Positions 10,535-22,260 of a DNA stretch of 64,000 nucleotides are shown here, in pieces. Source of the stretch: Ctenosaura bakeri (taxonomy: Eukaryota > Chordata > Lepidosauria > Squamata > Iguanidae); assembly GCA_948474755.1 (NCBI GenBank), contig CAOLHI010000077.1:496001-560000 (forward strand), written 5' to 3'. The translations under genes and the position numbers were made by a program. The notes below the pieces were generated by a model. It had not been told where the DNA came from. It saw nothing but the letters and a program-made list of their open reading frames with translations, and ran no database searches. Every line of letters begins with the position of its first letter. Positions within the stretch are counted from its first letter, which is position 1.

Positions 10535-10632
10535 CCCAATATGTTCAGTACCTCAGATAGCTCCCTTACATCTGGATTAAAACCCAGAACAGATTTATTG
10601 CCCTACTGACATGAGAGCCACCAGCCCCCCAC
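10535..10632. mobile_element. Palindromic MITE (family Z), right half
   Basis: ATGTTCAGTACCTCAGATAG, CTCCCTTACATCTGGATTAA and CTACTGACATGAGAGCCACC form the right arm of the Z palindrome. Confidence 0.65.
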
Positions 10633-11085
10633 TAGCATATGAGTTCCAAGGGTGGTCTAGCTGGTTTCGGCCTGTGAGACAGACAGTATCTCAAGCATCT
10701 CTCCCCCCTCATCAGCAATAGCAATACAATAATAACAGAAGGATGAACTATCACTTTGCTGCCCTTTAAGGACACCTAAAATTTATGCCTGAAACAGTCA
10801 CCTCACTCCGCTCAACACCAGGGTTGGCCTTGTGGTTTTCTTAAATTTGTGTGGTTGGCCACTATTAAAAAAAAAGAATGCTGGAATAGGCAGACAGATC
10901 CAGCAAAGCTTGTCTTGCATGACATTCTTGTTGAGGATGACAAACCACATTCCTCCACGTTACACCAGAAGATTCACTGGCCATCTCCCAACTATTTTTT
11001 GTTAAAAGCTGGATGCAGTTGGGAGAAGGGATTCTAATTTGCTGCCTGCTGAGGAGGATCTAGCTGGAATTCCTACATCAAGTGT

Positions 11086-11282
11086 ATTTCCACACTATAC
11101 TGTTATAGTGCAACTATTCCACTTTCAACATCCTGTCGAATTCTGTGGTTTGTAGCTTACTGAGACCAAAGAGATCTCTGGCTGAGAATTCTAAATGCCC
11201 CTCCCTGAACTGCAAACCCCAGGATTCCATAGGATGTTGAAAACGGAATAATAGAACTATAACAGCGTAGTGTGGAAATGCC
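11086..11282. mobile_element. Palindromic MITE (family P), long form
   Basis: The arms are TTTCCACACTATACTGTTAT and ATAACAGCGTAGTGTGGAAA, with a central non-palindromic spacer (GAGACCAAAGAGATCTCTGG, CTGAGAATTCTAAATGCCCC). The same spacer marks the copies at 21244-21426, 45397 and 53441, so this is a distinct subfamily. Confidence 0.88.
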
Positions 11283-11860
11283 CTGAGGTTGGATTCAATG
11301 GCCTGTGTGGCCCCTTCCAACTCTACAAATCTATGATTCTATGGTGCTATGGTTGCTGAAATGCTGGATTTCTCTTTCATATCTTTGCATTGTCACATTT
11401 TCCTGTTAACATGACATTTTGTATTTGCTCCCAGGGCTGTGGTGGGGGGACAGAATACAAACCATATGTGCCTATGTGTATGTGGGCATTTTCCCCATGG
11501 AATAAAAGGTTATTTAACAGGGGATCAGTTAGATCAGGAAAAAAACAGTATGGGGAAAAAGGCAGAGCCCATCTCCCAGCTGAATCTTGTTCTTTCAAAA
11601 GTTGGGTGGTCAGTCATGACTTTCTCAACATAAGGTAGAGCTTGGGTGTGGATTAGACCGTATTTCATTACAAAAATATAGCTACTAAGGAATTGATTGC
11701 AGATCTCCTGGTGTGATGTCTAGTTTGATTTGCAACTATGAAGTTCTGGTGCAATCACTTTATATGAACTTAATCAGATTGTTGGGAGAATAAAAAATGA
11801 AGCTCATGTTTTCCTCTCTGAATCCTTAGGAAGTGAATATTTTTTAAAAAATAAAAATAA

Positions 11861-11889
11861 GTGTGTGTGTGTGCACGCACGCACACACA
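11861..11889. repeat. (GT)n/(CA)n dinucleotide tract
   Basis: A GT run switches to a CA run through GCACGCACGCAC, giving a small purine-pyrimidine alternating tract. Confidence 0.85.
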
Positions 11890-11924
11890 GTTTAAAACAG
11901 TGTCTGTTTTCTTTCTGGAACTAT

Positions 11925-12235
11925 CTTGCCGTTATTTCCTTATTCTGCAGAGACGGCTGCAAGGATCATCAAATAAATCAGCAGAGGAGCCTCTGAAATT
12001 AATATTTCAGGCTGTGCAAATGAGATGCAAGTCTACAAAGAGAAGCAATGCTGGGAGCGGGAAAATTATTAAATGGAAACAGAGCAAAATGGAACCATGG
12101 AGTGGGGGGAAGGAGCACACTGAACACAACATAGCCAATAAATCACCTAATGTTCCTTTTCTGCTGCAAATCTTAGCAGCCTTACAAACCTGCTTGCCCA
12201 ATGGAAAATATTAACTACAGAAAATTGTCACTGTT
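11925..12235. other. Single-copy-looking AT-balanced block, candidate conserved element
   Basis: No match to any repeat in the window. It contains AATAAATCAGC, GCAAATGAGATGCAAGTC and CCAATAAATCACCTAATG words. A 117-codon frame crosses it but starts in the adjacent microsatellite and has no recognisable domain, so it is not called coding. Confidence 0.3.
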
Positions 12236-14610
12236 TTTAACTACAGCTTTGCCAGGTAGAGCTGGAAGAACAATAGGGGAGTGGGAAACCCCTTCCAGAT
12301 GCTTGGAGGAAGAAATGCTTTCTGACTGGTGTCATACTGTAGAGACCCAAGCGAGCACATTGTGAAATGCTGAGAGAGATCCAGTTACACAAAAGCATGT
12401 CTGAGTTTCACATCCAGCCCAGAGCAGGGAAAGGGTTAACCAGAGAGGTTGCATGTTAACAGTGGAGATTATGGAATGTTTATCCAGCGTTCAGATTTCC
12501 TGTTTAAGTGTTTGGATTTCCTGAAATCTCTTCTATCAGTCCAAGGGGTGTCCAGTGAGTGGCCTTCTTCCCCCACCCCCCCCCATGAGCTTTTCTGCTC
12601 ACATGGGTAGACTTTCCTTCCTGCTGCCTTCCCAATTGTATTTGTGTCTCCTTACCAGCCAGGATTTTTATGGATGCAAGTCAAAACTTTTAGACTCCAG
12701 AAAACATCTGTGGATAACTGTACTTTGGATTTTTTTTTTTTTCATCTGAAACAAGCAAGGAAATACAATACAAAAAATCCCGGGAATCATCACTGTTGCT
12801 GTATGGTCTCTCTTTTTCTTTTCCCCAGCTGCCTGTGAGGAAGGGAATTCTAACATTTAAAACAATGGAATGATGGCCTTCATTTTGGCGGGCACTTCTG
12901 GAATGGGAGCTCCAACTGGACGAGTCTTGGTGAGTTATCAGTGCTGCTGGCTCTAGGGTTGGTTCATCAAAGGAAGAAAAGACTGGCACCAACGTTGTCT
13001 GTATTCCTCAGATCAATCTTTCAAAGCTGCAAATGGCAGGCAATGAAACTGCTTTGCTACACTGATTTATTTGTACTTTGCCTGCCTGCAAATGCATGCT
13101 TTTTTATGGCAGAAAGCTGGGGCTGAACAATGCTTAGAAAGGTCTCACTCTGCAAATCTATGTGTGGCCTAGTATTCCTGCTTTCTGGGAATGGGGGGTG
13201 GGAATTCCATTAATATTTAAGAACTGCTCTTGCAAGCAGTTTTTTTCAAATATATTTTTTATTAAAAACAGAAACATTAAAATGTAAATAAATAGTTGGG
13301 GGTTTTTTAGCGCTAGATAGGCAAAGAAGCCACGTGTTCAACTCCATTGCGTTGACACTGGCAGAAAGCTAGTATTTAAATTGTGTGTGTATATGTTTGT
13401 GTGTGTGCATTCAAACAACTGGATCATTATGGATGAATGTTATTTGCATTCTTCCAAGGTCTGTTGCAGATCAGCTCTACTTTAGTTTCAGCACAATGCA
13501 CATGCCACTTTTTTTTTTTCTGTTGTCTTTTCAAATATTTCTGTGTTAGAGAGAAGAGCCGGAGCCAATGCAAGGGGCCGAGAAGGGGCGACATTCAGTC
13601 TTACACTTTCCTGCTAAGAACTAGACAGCAGTACAAATGTGAAGGAAATGAAGCCCTTTAGCTAATGGTGCAAACTTACGTCAGATTCTAAGCAGGGAGG
13701 TTTTGTGTTTTTCGTAAAATCTTTATGAAATTTATTGACGGTTGCAATTTTTACTTGCTGAGTTTTCGAAGGGATTGTTAAGAATTACACATCTGCATCA
13801 AATATTAAATACAGTGGGATCAGACACCCCCCTAGCAATATTTTATTCCATACAGTTTCAAATTAGCCAATTTTTTTGTAAGTAAAAGTTTTCCAGCATT
13901 TCCCTTTTCTGTAATTTATATGTGAAGCTCACAATGACAAGAATATACGTCCAACACATTTTCTTCCATTTTCCATCAAGTGGTGCATTCCGGACCATTC
14001 TAAACAGCCCCTAGGAAGGAATAAGGCAGATTTCATGGATGTCCCTTTAGAGAGCTTGTTGTGGTGCCTGTTTACTCAGATGTAAGCTCTAGTGAATTTC
14101 ATGGGAGTTATTGTGGCCTTAGAATGCAATTTGAGGTTTTTCCTCCAGTTGTTGTGTGTGCACATGCAAAAGAGAAAGAAGAAAAAATGGAGATCTGCTT
14201 GGACCAGGTTTCTAAATTACTAGATAGAAGGCAGATCCAATGCTGCATTTTGCTCATTTTCATGTCTGTGTCACTTGGGACCAGATATGCCATAGCTGAA
14301 CAGTATTTCAGGTGTCTCTTTCCGATTTCATTTTTTTTCTACACCGTGGTACCCATTTGAGCATGATTTTTGCACACATTGACCTCTCTGTCCTGCTGAG
14401 ACTCAGAGAAAGCTGCCAGTATTGGCCATGCCAATTTCCCTTTCTACCCTCTCCATTCTCTGATGAAACTGACAAGACAATGGAGAAGTTTTGTCAGCAC
14501 CACCAAAAGGATAATCCTAATGTTACTGCCATGGCTGGGCCACACTTAAGGTGACATAGATATCATTTTGATATCAATAATTTGGCTCTCTTCCACCACC
14601 CCTCTCCACG
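12236..14610. other. Long stretch without recognised genes or major repeats
   Basis: Includes short GT runs near 13381-13408, T-runs near 12730 and 13508, and A/T-rich segments near 13230-13300. No coding-like frame, SINE, LINE or MITE was identified. This is the least repeat-dense segment of the window. Confidence 0.4.
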
Positions 14611-15366
14611 TGTTTGTGAGGCCCCCAGACAAGCACAGAACTAGGCTCGGCCACTAAATGCTGCAATATCCCAACACAATACAGGCAGGCCAGAAATAGC
14701 CAGATCACCGCTTTAGGAGACCTCTCTGCAAACACCCTCATTATCTATGCACGCTGCTTACAAAGAGATCCCTGCCCAGAGCAGGCAACTTGGCAAGCTG
14801 AATTCTCAATTGTCAAGCACTCTGCGCATCTGCATACTGGCTACTCCTTTATCAGTTCGGACTTAACTCAATCATGCTAAATTCTGACCTTTCCAAAGCT
14901 TTGTCTCGTGCCCGAAACTCATTGTTTTCCCCAAGTACGGAATAGCCTGCAGTTACATTTCTCCCTATAAAAACCGCTGATTCCGAGACCTTCCTCGGAT
15001 TGCTCCTCAGTTCCATCCCGTCTTGCTGCCACTCTGCTTGGGGAGCCTTCCCCTCAGTCATATTGGCTGAGACTGCGCAACTTCGGACCTTCGCAGTGAT
15101 CAATCCAGGCTTCAGTACAGGTGTTGTATCACCCAATTCAACAATCTCTCTCAAAAATCCCTCTGTCCCACTCCAACCTTTATTTTCTAAGTTAGCTGAG
15201 TGCGTGTGTTGCATGCACTGTCTATATTTAATAAATATCACAATTATTCTTAAACTTTGGTGTGCTCCTTGGCTTGGCCTGACCCCGCAGACATTGGGTA
15301 AAAGATTCCGCTGCGTTGCCCTGCCTCTCGCATTGCTAACTTGTGCTCTAGCTAATTTTCCCAAAC
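14611..15366 (+). mobile_element. Probable solo LTR of an endogenous retrovirus-like element
   Basis: Begins TGTTTGTGAGGCCCCCAGAC. A TATA box (TATAAAAA) lies at 14966-14973, with a CT-rich segment after it and a polyadenylation signal AATAAA at 15230-15235. Downstream is the TGGTGTGCTCCTTGGCTTGG segment. That order (U3, TATA, R, polyA signal, U5) fits a retroviral-type LTR of about 0.75 kb. No internal gag/pol was found next to it. Both long frames crossing it (170 codons on minus, 124 on plus) are considered incidental. Exact ends and target duplication were not resolved. Confidence 0.55.
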
Positions 15367-16200
15367 TTGTTTAATTGTGAGCGCATTTAGTTGTCCCTCA
15401 AGGGACCCCCAGTAAACAGGGTAATGCTTCATGTGCCCCATTTTCCACCCTCTAAATGAAAGGCTGGGCAAAGTGTGAATCTGGGGCTGGATGTAGCCCC
15501 CAAAGGCTGCTTTCTGGTCCTTGACCCCTCTCCCCAAAATTCCCCTTTTCTGCATTTTTCTGGCACAAAAAAAAAAAAAAAAAGTGAACTGCTATTCCTG
15601 GAAGCTTCCAGGAACAGTAGCTCAGCCTTCAAATGCTGCTTAACTTTTTCAAAAATCAAAACCCCAAGTGGAAAATTTTAAACAATAATTTAGAGATTGT
15701 TTGAGAAGTTTGAGTGCTGGATATGATGGTGAGCCATCATTTGGGGGAAATCTTCTGCAGTAACTAACTGAAGGGGGGTAACTTATATTGCACAGGTCTG
15801 TCTTTAGTTTCCTTAAAAGGAGGGAATGATGTAATACTTGCAAATGCTTTCTTCTTTGATGATGACACATCAAGCCACCCCCACTGAGAAAATGGCTGGC
15901 ATTTTTACATTTCATGATTTTATTTTTTAAAAAAGTTTATGTAAAAAAAAGTTAGGTTTCTTCCGAAAACTTTGTTTTTGCTCCAGAAAAAAAATATTTT
16001 TTACACAGAAGGCACTGTATTGTGTACAGCATATAATGTGTTCTGTGCAAACATGTTGCTTTTGCACAAAACTTACATGCATTTTTTGACATAAAGAGCA
16101 AAAAAATTTAAAAGTTCAACATTTCTTATAATCTGACCCAGGAGATCAAAAACGTTTAAAATTCTGCAGTCTTGCATGTGAGAATGAAATTGGCAAAAGT
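15367..16200. other. Unassigned, A/T-rich sequence
   Basis: Contains an A17-type run near 15567-15583, a possible inverted GGAAGCTTCC near 15600, and A/T-rich low complexity at 15915-16000. No gene recognised. Confidence 0.35.
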
Positions 16201-16440
16201 TGTTGTGGGTTTTCCGGACTTTGAGGTCGTGTTCTATTAGTATTTTCTCCTGACGTTTCGCCTGCACCTGTGGCTGGCATCTTCGGAGGATATGGTGGCA
16301 TGGAAGTGAGACAGAGTATATATACTTATGTAGTTCCCGGGTGGGAGGGACCGATTTGCATGTGTTACAGTTGGCCTGTAACACATGCAAATGTGGGCTA
16401 TTGTTAAGTGGGATATCCCCCAGGGTGCATTGTTAGTCAA
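16201..16440 (-). mobile_element. Interspersed repeat with perfect 17-bp hairpin, possibly Penelope-like
   Basis: The words CTCCTGACGTTTCGCCTGCA and GTGGCTGGCATCTTCGGAGG mark a repeat common in squamates. On the minus strand they read SSEDASHRCRRNVRRKY. It also contains the perfect inverted repeat 16354-16370 / 16376-16392. I associate it with Penelope-like elements from memory only, so the class is uncertain. The repeat status is firmer. Confidence 0.45.
16354..16392. repeat. Perfect 17-bp inverted repeat with octamer words
   Basis: The arms ATTTGCATGTGTTACAG and CTGTAACACATGCAAAT are exact reverse complements separated by 5 bases (TTGGC). Each arm begins or ends with the POU octamer ATTTGCAT/ATGCAAAT. 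Confidence 0.95.
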
Positions 16441-16689
16441 ATAGGCAAAGGTTTGCATCCCTACTTGGAAGTAAAGGACCACTGACTTCAATGAGTCTTG
16501 CTCCTGAGTAGATGTGTGTTGCATCGCCATCGCAAAGTAAGGAAAGCCCAAGATGTGACTAAAGATAATATACAGTAAAGTGTAGAGGGGAAATTCCTGA
16601 GGGATAACGAATGCACCTGAAAAGGCATGGATGATTTTCACCCAAGTCCTAATAGAGTCAGTAAGATTTACTTCTGAGTAAGCACATAT

Positions 16690-16924
16690 AAGAGACTCAG
16701 CATGATGCAGTGGTTTGAGTGCTAGACAAAGACTCTGGAAGCCCAAGGTTCAATTCCCCATTTGGCCATAGAAACCCACTGAATGACCTTGGGCAAGTCA
16801 TGTTCTTTAAGCCTCAAGGAAAGGCAACGCCAAACCCCTTCTGAACAAGTCTTGCCAAGAAAAACTCATGATAAACTCACCCTAAGTTGGAAATGACTTG
16901 AAGGCACATAGCAATGGCAACAAA
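16690..16924 (+). mobile_element. tRNA-derived SINE with (CAA)-type tail, near full length
   Basis: The head CAGTGGTTTGAGTGCTAGAC and B-box-like AGGTTCAATTCCCC are followed by GAAACCCACTGAATGACC, CCTTCTGAACAAGTCTTGCC and GACTTGAAGGCACATAGCAA. It is the most complete member of the family in the window. Confidence 0.92.
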
Positions 16925-18254
16925 ACATATATGGCATCAGGCTGTACAAACCACTCAGAGCTGTGCTTGCCAAATGTCCCTCTGATTACAGTTAAGTTAG
17001 AAAGGTTTGTCTTGGGGAGGCTTGAATTTAATTTAAGATCCTTCTGAAGTTGAAGGATAGTCTTGGTTGAAAGGTGGTTTGGGAATTTCTTGAGGTACAC
17101 ACCCTGCAACATGGTTCATACATATTTTCAACTTTGCTTCTTTCCACTTCACCTTTTGCTTTCATCAGTCAATACCAAAAAATATCTCATAGCTATGTAC
17201 AAGATACTTCTGTTTCTACAGTTCTACAAAATCCATCACTGTGTGCCCCAGACAGGGAAGATGCCAGCTGTTCAGGGAACAGAATTGTTGGTGTTTTGAA
17301 GCCCAGTTTGTATGAAGGAGAAGAATATTGTCAGTGTGACTGGAAAGAAAAGCTCACAAAACTTCCTTGAAGCAGGAATGGTGTTGTAGAAGATTGAGGG
17401 CTGAGAAAAGGTAATGGGACTGCTAAGGTGCAGAAAATTCTGAGCCAAAATTAGATGATACATTTTACAGGATATTAACAGGATGTCTTTATTTAATTTG
17501 CTTTATTTAATTTGCTGAGGACTTCCCTAAGTGGTTAAGATACATTGGTTAGAATCCTGTATCATTCAACCATGCCGAACCAGGAGAATGGACCTCCTTC
17601 TCCCCATGCAACTGATGCCTGGTAAAATAGGTTGGCAGGAGAGTTACACTCAAGGCTATATTGTCAAAATTGTGACTAAGTAGCAATCATTAATACAGAA
17701 CAGTTACAGTGATTCTATGATTTGATCTAAACAGCCAGTTCTCTGCCATCATACTACTAGTTTTGGTTTGAGGAGTTTGGTTTGGTTTTGCTCAGGGAAA
17801 TTTCAGATATCCCCTGAAAACAGCTCTGACAAACTAGATGATGATCTGAACCTGGTTGTTTGCTATGGTTTCACTTATGCTTTCTGGGGACAAAACAAAG
17901 AAGAATGTGGTTTCCAAATTTAAGCTATTTTCCTTCCCACAACCTTGCAACCATGCCATTTTTTGTTGCTAATGTATTTCATGAAGGAAAGAGAGAACAG
18001 CCAGACTTTTAGACATGGAAAACTGAAACTCATATTTGAAATGGGGCCATTAGAGCTCAATCCAACGCATGAAACTTTGCTCATGTCATTAGTTCTGCTG
18101 AAGCTCTTTAAAATGTATGTATGTTCTTGGTGCCTCAGGAAAAGCCCATTTATGTAATAGAGCCACGTCCTCCTTTCTCTGCAATTTGGGCTTCCGCCAT
18201 GGAAACTCAGTGATCCCGATGGGAAATCTTTGGCTGGAATCCTGTTGGCATCTT
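16925..18254. other. No gene or clear repeat
   Basis: Unassigned sequence. Short duplicated TTTATTTAATTTGC words occur at about 17489-17516. No coding-like frame. Confidence 0.35.
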
Positions 18255-18535
18255 ATGCATATGTAAGTTTCTTTAGTGAACCAGTTGGACATTTTTGTTT
18301 GATAAGCAACATCCATATTCACTTCATGTTCTGGAAATGGAGTTTTGCATGTGGCACATTGCCACATGCAAACATTGTGCATGTTCCTTGTGCATAGCTG
18401 CACATGAATGTGCATTGTTCATTTGCATATGGATGTGCATTGCTGTCCTTTACCTATGCATATGTATATCTACATTTGGTTGCACAATATTTGCAATTCA
18501 CTTGTGCAATCACATTGCACAAGTACCATATAACT
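18255..18535 (-). repeat. Unclassified TGCA-rich repeat (family W), copy 2
   Basis: On the minus strand this aligns with 2815-3048. It carries many TGTGCA, ATTTGCAT and TGCACA words, including an internal palindrome-like TTTGCATGTGGCACATTGCC / ACATGCAAA. No transposon ends were found. Confidence 0.7.
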
Positions 18536-19034
18536 CCAAAACCATAAAGTTATGCTCTTGAAACAGGCATGGCTCCCCACCCAGTCTCTTTAGATTGAGG
18601 GACTATTCTTTGTCATGTATCAGCTAATCTGTATCTCTTTGGAGCCCTCTTCCTTGTTATCTGCCTGCCCTGACTTCCAAAGCAGGCACAGTTAACATCA
18701 ACACTCTAATTTAAACACTCTTAAGTCTTAGAATGTCAAGGTTTTTATATGGGAGAATGAGAAAGCTATCTATTGAACAATCTTGGGCAAAAAGCAAGAT
18801 ATAAATAAAGATAATAACAATAACATTTAGGCTATTTTATTAAGATGAACCAAGCAGTAAATATTTATATGAGAACTCTCCTTGGGGAGGAACATACATT
18901 TTTCATTGTATAGGCATTTCATGTCAGGCATGATACATGTTACAGCATATGCTTTCATAGTAGTTTTTACATGCAAGGTATCATGCATCTTACAGAGGTG
19001 ACCTGAGTGTAGGGTATTATGTATTTTAATGTAT
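18536..19034. other. No gene; short LINE/SINE-tail-like remnant near 18770
   Basis: CTTGGGCAAAAAGCAAGATATAAATAAAG near 18780-18812 resembles an element tail. The remainder is unassigned. Confidence 0.3.
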
Positions 19035-19097
19035 TTATATACTGTTGTAGTGCCGCCTCGATCCATTGGGAGAGGCAGGATATTATTATTATTAGAC
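19035..19097 (+). mobile_element. Sauria-type SINE 3' end
   Basis: GTGCCGCCTCGATCCATTGG, AGAGGCAGGATATTATTATT: the terminal box of the Sauria SINE with an ATT-type tail. Confidence 0.75.
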
Positions 19098-19736
19098 TTT
19101 ATTATATAGATTTCATGAGAGCAAGAATTGCAACATTAACTTGGTAACTGGGTGAGATGCTGCATGCCATTCATGCTGTCTTTGGCATATCCCCAAAGAA
19201 AGGTAGGCTGTACCCTTAATGAAACAAAATCACTCTTTAAAAAATCCTGCCATTTTATTTTTCCAGAGTCTCTACTCGGCTGGATTCATGAAATCTCTCA
19301 CATGGAGCATCAACAAAAGATACAAAATACATAACTACTCCAATTCACATAATAGTTCTAAGGGGTGACATAATCTCTTATCTTCAATTGGTAGAGGCCA
19401 AAACAGATGCAAAAGGGCAGATCTGTGATTGAATCTCCAGGCTGATTATCTTTTCAGGCAGGCACTAGGTGTAGGTACAGAGACATGATTTCAATCAGAG
19501 TATGGAAAAGAGTGGCGGTTAATCTTTTGCCATGCAGTTTTCTCTAATTTTTTAAAAAAGAAAATAAGACAGAAAAATATCAGCAGTTAAATCTAAAATA
19601 ATTATCATTAATAATAACTATTACAGGGGTACAAATTTATACAACTATTACATCTATGAATGAACTGAAAAATTCAAATTCATTTTTTCATACGTTAGAG
19701 GTCAATCATGTCCCTAAATTGCTGTGTAATATAATT

Positions 19737-20170
19737 CACACAATCATAGAACTGGACGAGACCACAAGGGCCATCCAGTCTAATACCCTGCCATATAGAA
19801 ATACACAATCAAAGCACTCTCAACAGATGGCCACAGAGCCTCTGTTTAAAAACTTCCAAAGAAGGAGACTCCACCACACACCCTGGCAGTGTATTCCACT
19901 GTCTAACTGCTCTTACCATCAGGAAATTCTTTTAAATGTTTAGGTGGAATTCCTTTTTCTGTAGTTTGAATCCATTGCTCCATATTCTAGTCTCTAGACC
20001 AGCAGAAAAGAAGCTTGTTCCATCCTCCATATGGTATTCCCGTCAAATATTTAAACATGGCTATCATGTCATCTCTTAACGTTCTCTTCTCCAGGTTAAA
20101 CAATAACCTAAGCCACTCCTTATAGTTTCCAGGTTTTAAATTTTCCCAATTTAAATTCCAAACAAATGGA
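19737..20170 (-). mobile_element. CR1 LINE 3' end, antisense
   Basis: Starts at the terminal ATCATAGAACTGGACGAGAC box and runs through CAAGGGCCATCCAGTC, GGAGACTCCACCACACACCC and TTAAACATGGCTATCATGTC. The minus-strand frame reads LEKRTLRDDMIAMFKYLTGI, the CR1 ORF2 C-terminus. Confidence 0.9.
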
Positions 20171-20849
20171 TTCAAATACCTTTGTTATTCCTATACCACC
20201 CCCAGTCTAATAGTAATTTTAGGCAGGTACAATACAGATTGAGATAGTGGCAAGAGTTCTAAAATACCCCCTTCAACCCCAATCCTACCATCGCAAACAA
20301 AACCCATCTGTGTGCACATGTGCACACACACAGGCACACATTTCCCCACTATAGAAAGCAAGCACCTCAGGGTGTCCTTATCATTTATGTTTCTATGGGC
20401 TCTAACCAGTTTCTCCACAACTACAGAAACATTTTTCAAGCATCCAATTTCACTGCAATAGTTACTTGTGCAATAGCTTCTTTTTGACCTACAGAGCCTC
20501 AAAGGTCCCAGCCAGAATGGCCACTATATCTGCTTTGGGAGCAGTCTGTGTGGAATGATACCATTTTATCTTCTCTTTGATGCAATATTATATTCTCTTT
20601 ACTATGGCATGTTCATTATAAGCAGGGATTCTTTTTTCCTCAGTGTAAAGGGCTTGATTGTCATTTCTCCTGCCTGTAGTCCAAAATGTGCATGGTCAGG
20701 AATAGTTTTATTACAAATTGGACTGATAATGATGTGTTGCAGAAGGAAATACTCTGGCTGAGTGCACCAGCCAGCTCAGCTTCTCTTTCATTCTCCCTCT
20801 GAATTTTCTGTTTCTCTGTAGAAAGGGCACTTTGAATTAATCTGCATGG
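20171..20849. other. No gene or clear repeat
   Basis: Unassigned sequence with a short CACACACA stretch near 20326. No coding-like frame. Confidence 0.3.
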
Positions 20850-20990
20850 TCATGTTACAGCTATAGCTATTGTGTGGTGAATCCTGGGGTTTGTAGTTTG
20901 ATGAGGGACTTAGAATTCTCTGTTAGAGAGCTATATCATACTTATCTGTACACTAAGCCACACTACAGATAGCTATTCAAGACCTCACCT
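20850..20990. mobile_element. Diverged family-P MITE remnant
   Basis: GAATCCTGGGGTTTGTAGTT followed by GACTTAGAATTCTCTGTTAG matches the long-form P left arm and spacer. The ends are eroded. Confidence 0.5.
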
Positions 20991-21023
20991 ATAAATCCTA
21001 GAATGTCTTATGATGGATACATC

Positions 21024-21426
21024 GGGCCTTTCCACACTATGGACCTTTCTGCACTACACTGCTATAGTGCGATTATTCCACTTTCAACATCCTATGGAAT
21101 CCTGGGGTTTGCAGTCTAGGGAGGAGCATTTAGAATTCTCAGCCAGGGAGTTCTTTGGCCTCAGTGAACTACAAACCCCAGAATTCCACAGGATGCTGAA
21201 AGTGGAATAACAGCACTATAATAGTGTAGTGCAGAAAGGCCCTATGTTACAGTGCTATTATTCCACTTCCAACATCCTGTGGAATTCTGGAGTTTGTAGT
21301 TTACTGAGGCCAAGAGCTCTCTGGCTGAGGATTCTAAATGCCCCTCCCTAAACTGCAAACCCTAGGATTCCATAGGGTGTTGAAAGTGGAATAATGGCAC
21401 TATAACAGTATAGTGTGGAAAGGCCC
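21024..21426. mobile_element. Family-P MITE (long form) interrupted by another P
   Basis: The outer element starts GGGCCTTTCCACACTAT (21024-21040) and resumes at about 21243 with GTTACAGTGCTATTATTCC, continuing through its spacer to TATAGTGTGGAAAGGCCC at 21426. The interruption is a second member of the same family. Confidence 0.85.
21041..21242. mobile_element. Family-P MITE (long form) nested in a P element
   Basis: Ends are GGACCTTTCTGCACTACACT and AGTGTAGTGCAGAAAGGCCC. Its spacer runs in the opposite order to the outer copy (CTCAGCCAGGGAGTTCTTTG), so it is inserted in inverted orientation. TAT (or CTAT, depending on where the last base is placed) flanks both sides and is the likely target duplication. 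Confidence 0.85.
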
Positions 21427-21892
21427 ATGATTACTGAAGTAGTACCAAACTGCTATGACTGAAGAGTGCAGATAGACCGTATTCCAACACATCACACTGA
21501 ACACACCCTGTCTTTACTAATATTGGAAGTTCATTAGTGGTTCACCAGGACACCACTAGAAATACAGAGGATCTCCAGACAGAGCTAGACATTAACTCTC
21601 AGAAGCTTCAGTGACTATGGATAATGGCAAAGGATCCTGGGAGTCAAGGCCCAAAATATCTGGGGGACCAAAGGATGAAAAACACTGGCCCACACTATAG
21701 AGGCTGCCAACAACTCTACATAGTTTTAAACAAGGATCTTTATTTGGAAATGCCAGGAATTATGAAACATGGGTTCTGTCACTTGAGCTTTCTGTGGCTA
21801 CCAATAGACATGTATCTCTTGGCTTGCAAAGATAGTGTAAGTAGAAGACTGTGAGACTGCAAAACCAAATGCTCCCTACAGTTCCAAATGGA

Positions 21893-22260
21893 CATACCCT
21901 CCAACTATTCCACTTTGGCAGGGATGGTCCTGCTTAATCCTTCATCATCCCATTTTTTTTCAGCTATTTTTAAAATATCCCAGTTTCTTTCTTCGTCCCG
22001 ATATCTCTCTTTGTCCTCAGCTTGATTCTATTTCTGCAAATTGAATTCAATGTGCAGAAGTAGTTTGATCTCAGTTCACTTAGTGGAGGAGAGGAAGGAG
22101 CAAAACCTTGCCCTTCCTAGTAGATTCAGGCAAGAGCAAACGGCTGCAGCCTCTCCTAGCGTGTGTGTTCTCCCTCACTAATTAACTTTTTCCAGCTTGA
22201 CCACACCCTTGTGTTGCTTATGTGCAAGCCAGTTTATATCTGTGAAATGTCACAGGGTAT
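21893..22260 (-). mobile_element. Non-autonomous element (family X), full length, antisense
   Basis: Starts CATACCCTCCAACTATTCC and ends GTGAAATGTCACAGGGTAT, in reverse orientation to the copy at 48333. Inside are CAGGGATGGTCCTGCTTAAT and AGCCTCTCCTAGC, shared by other copies. The termini form a short imperfect inverted repeat (CATACCCTCCAAC). Superfamily unknown. Confidence 0.75.

Noticed and set aside
14852..15364. 170-codon minus-strand frame as a gene
   Set aside because: It is antisense to a TATA-box and polyadenylation-signal-bearing LTR-like block and shows no recognisable domain.
16237..16746. 169-codon minus-strand frame as a gene
   Set aside because: Its ends lie in a dispersed repeat and a SINE head. 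The middle has no domain features.
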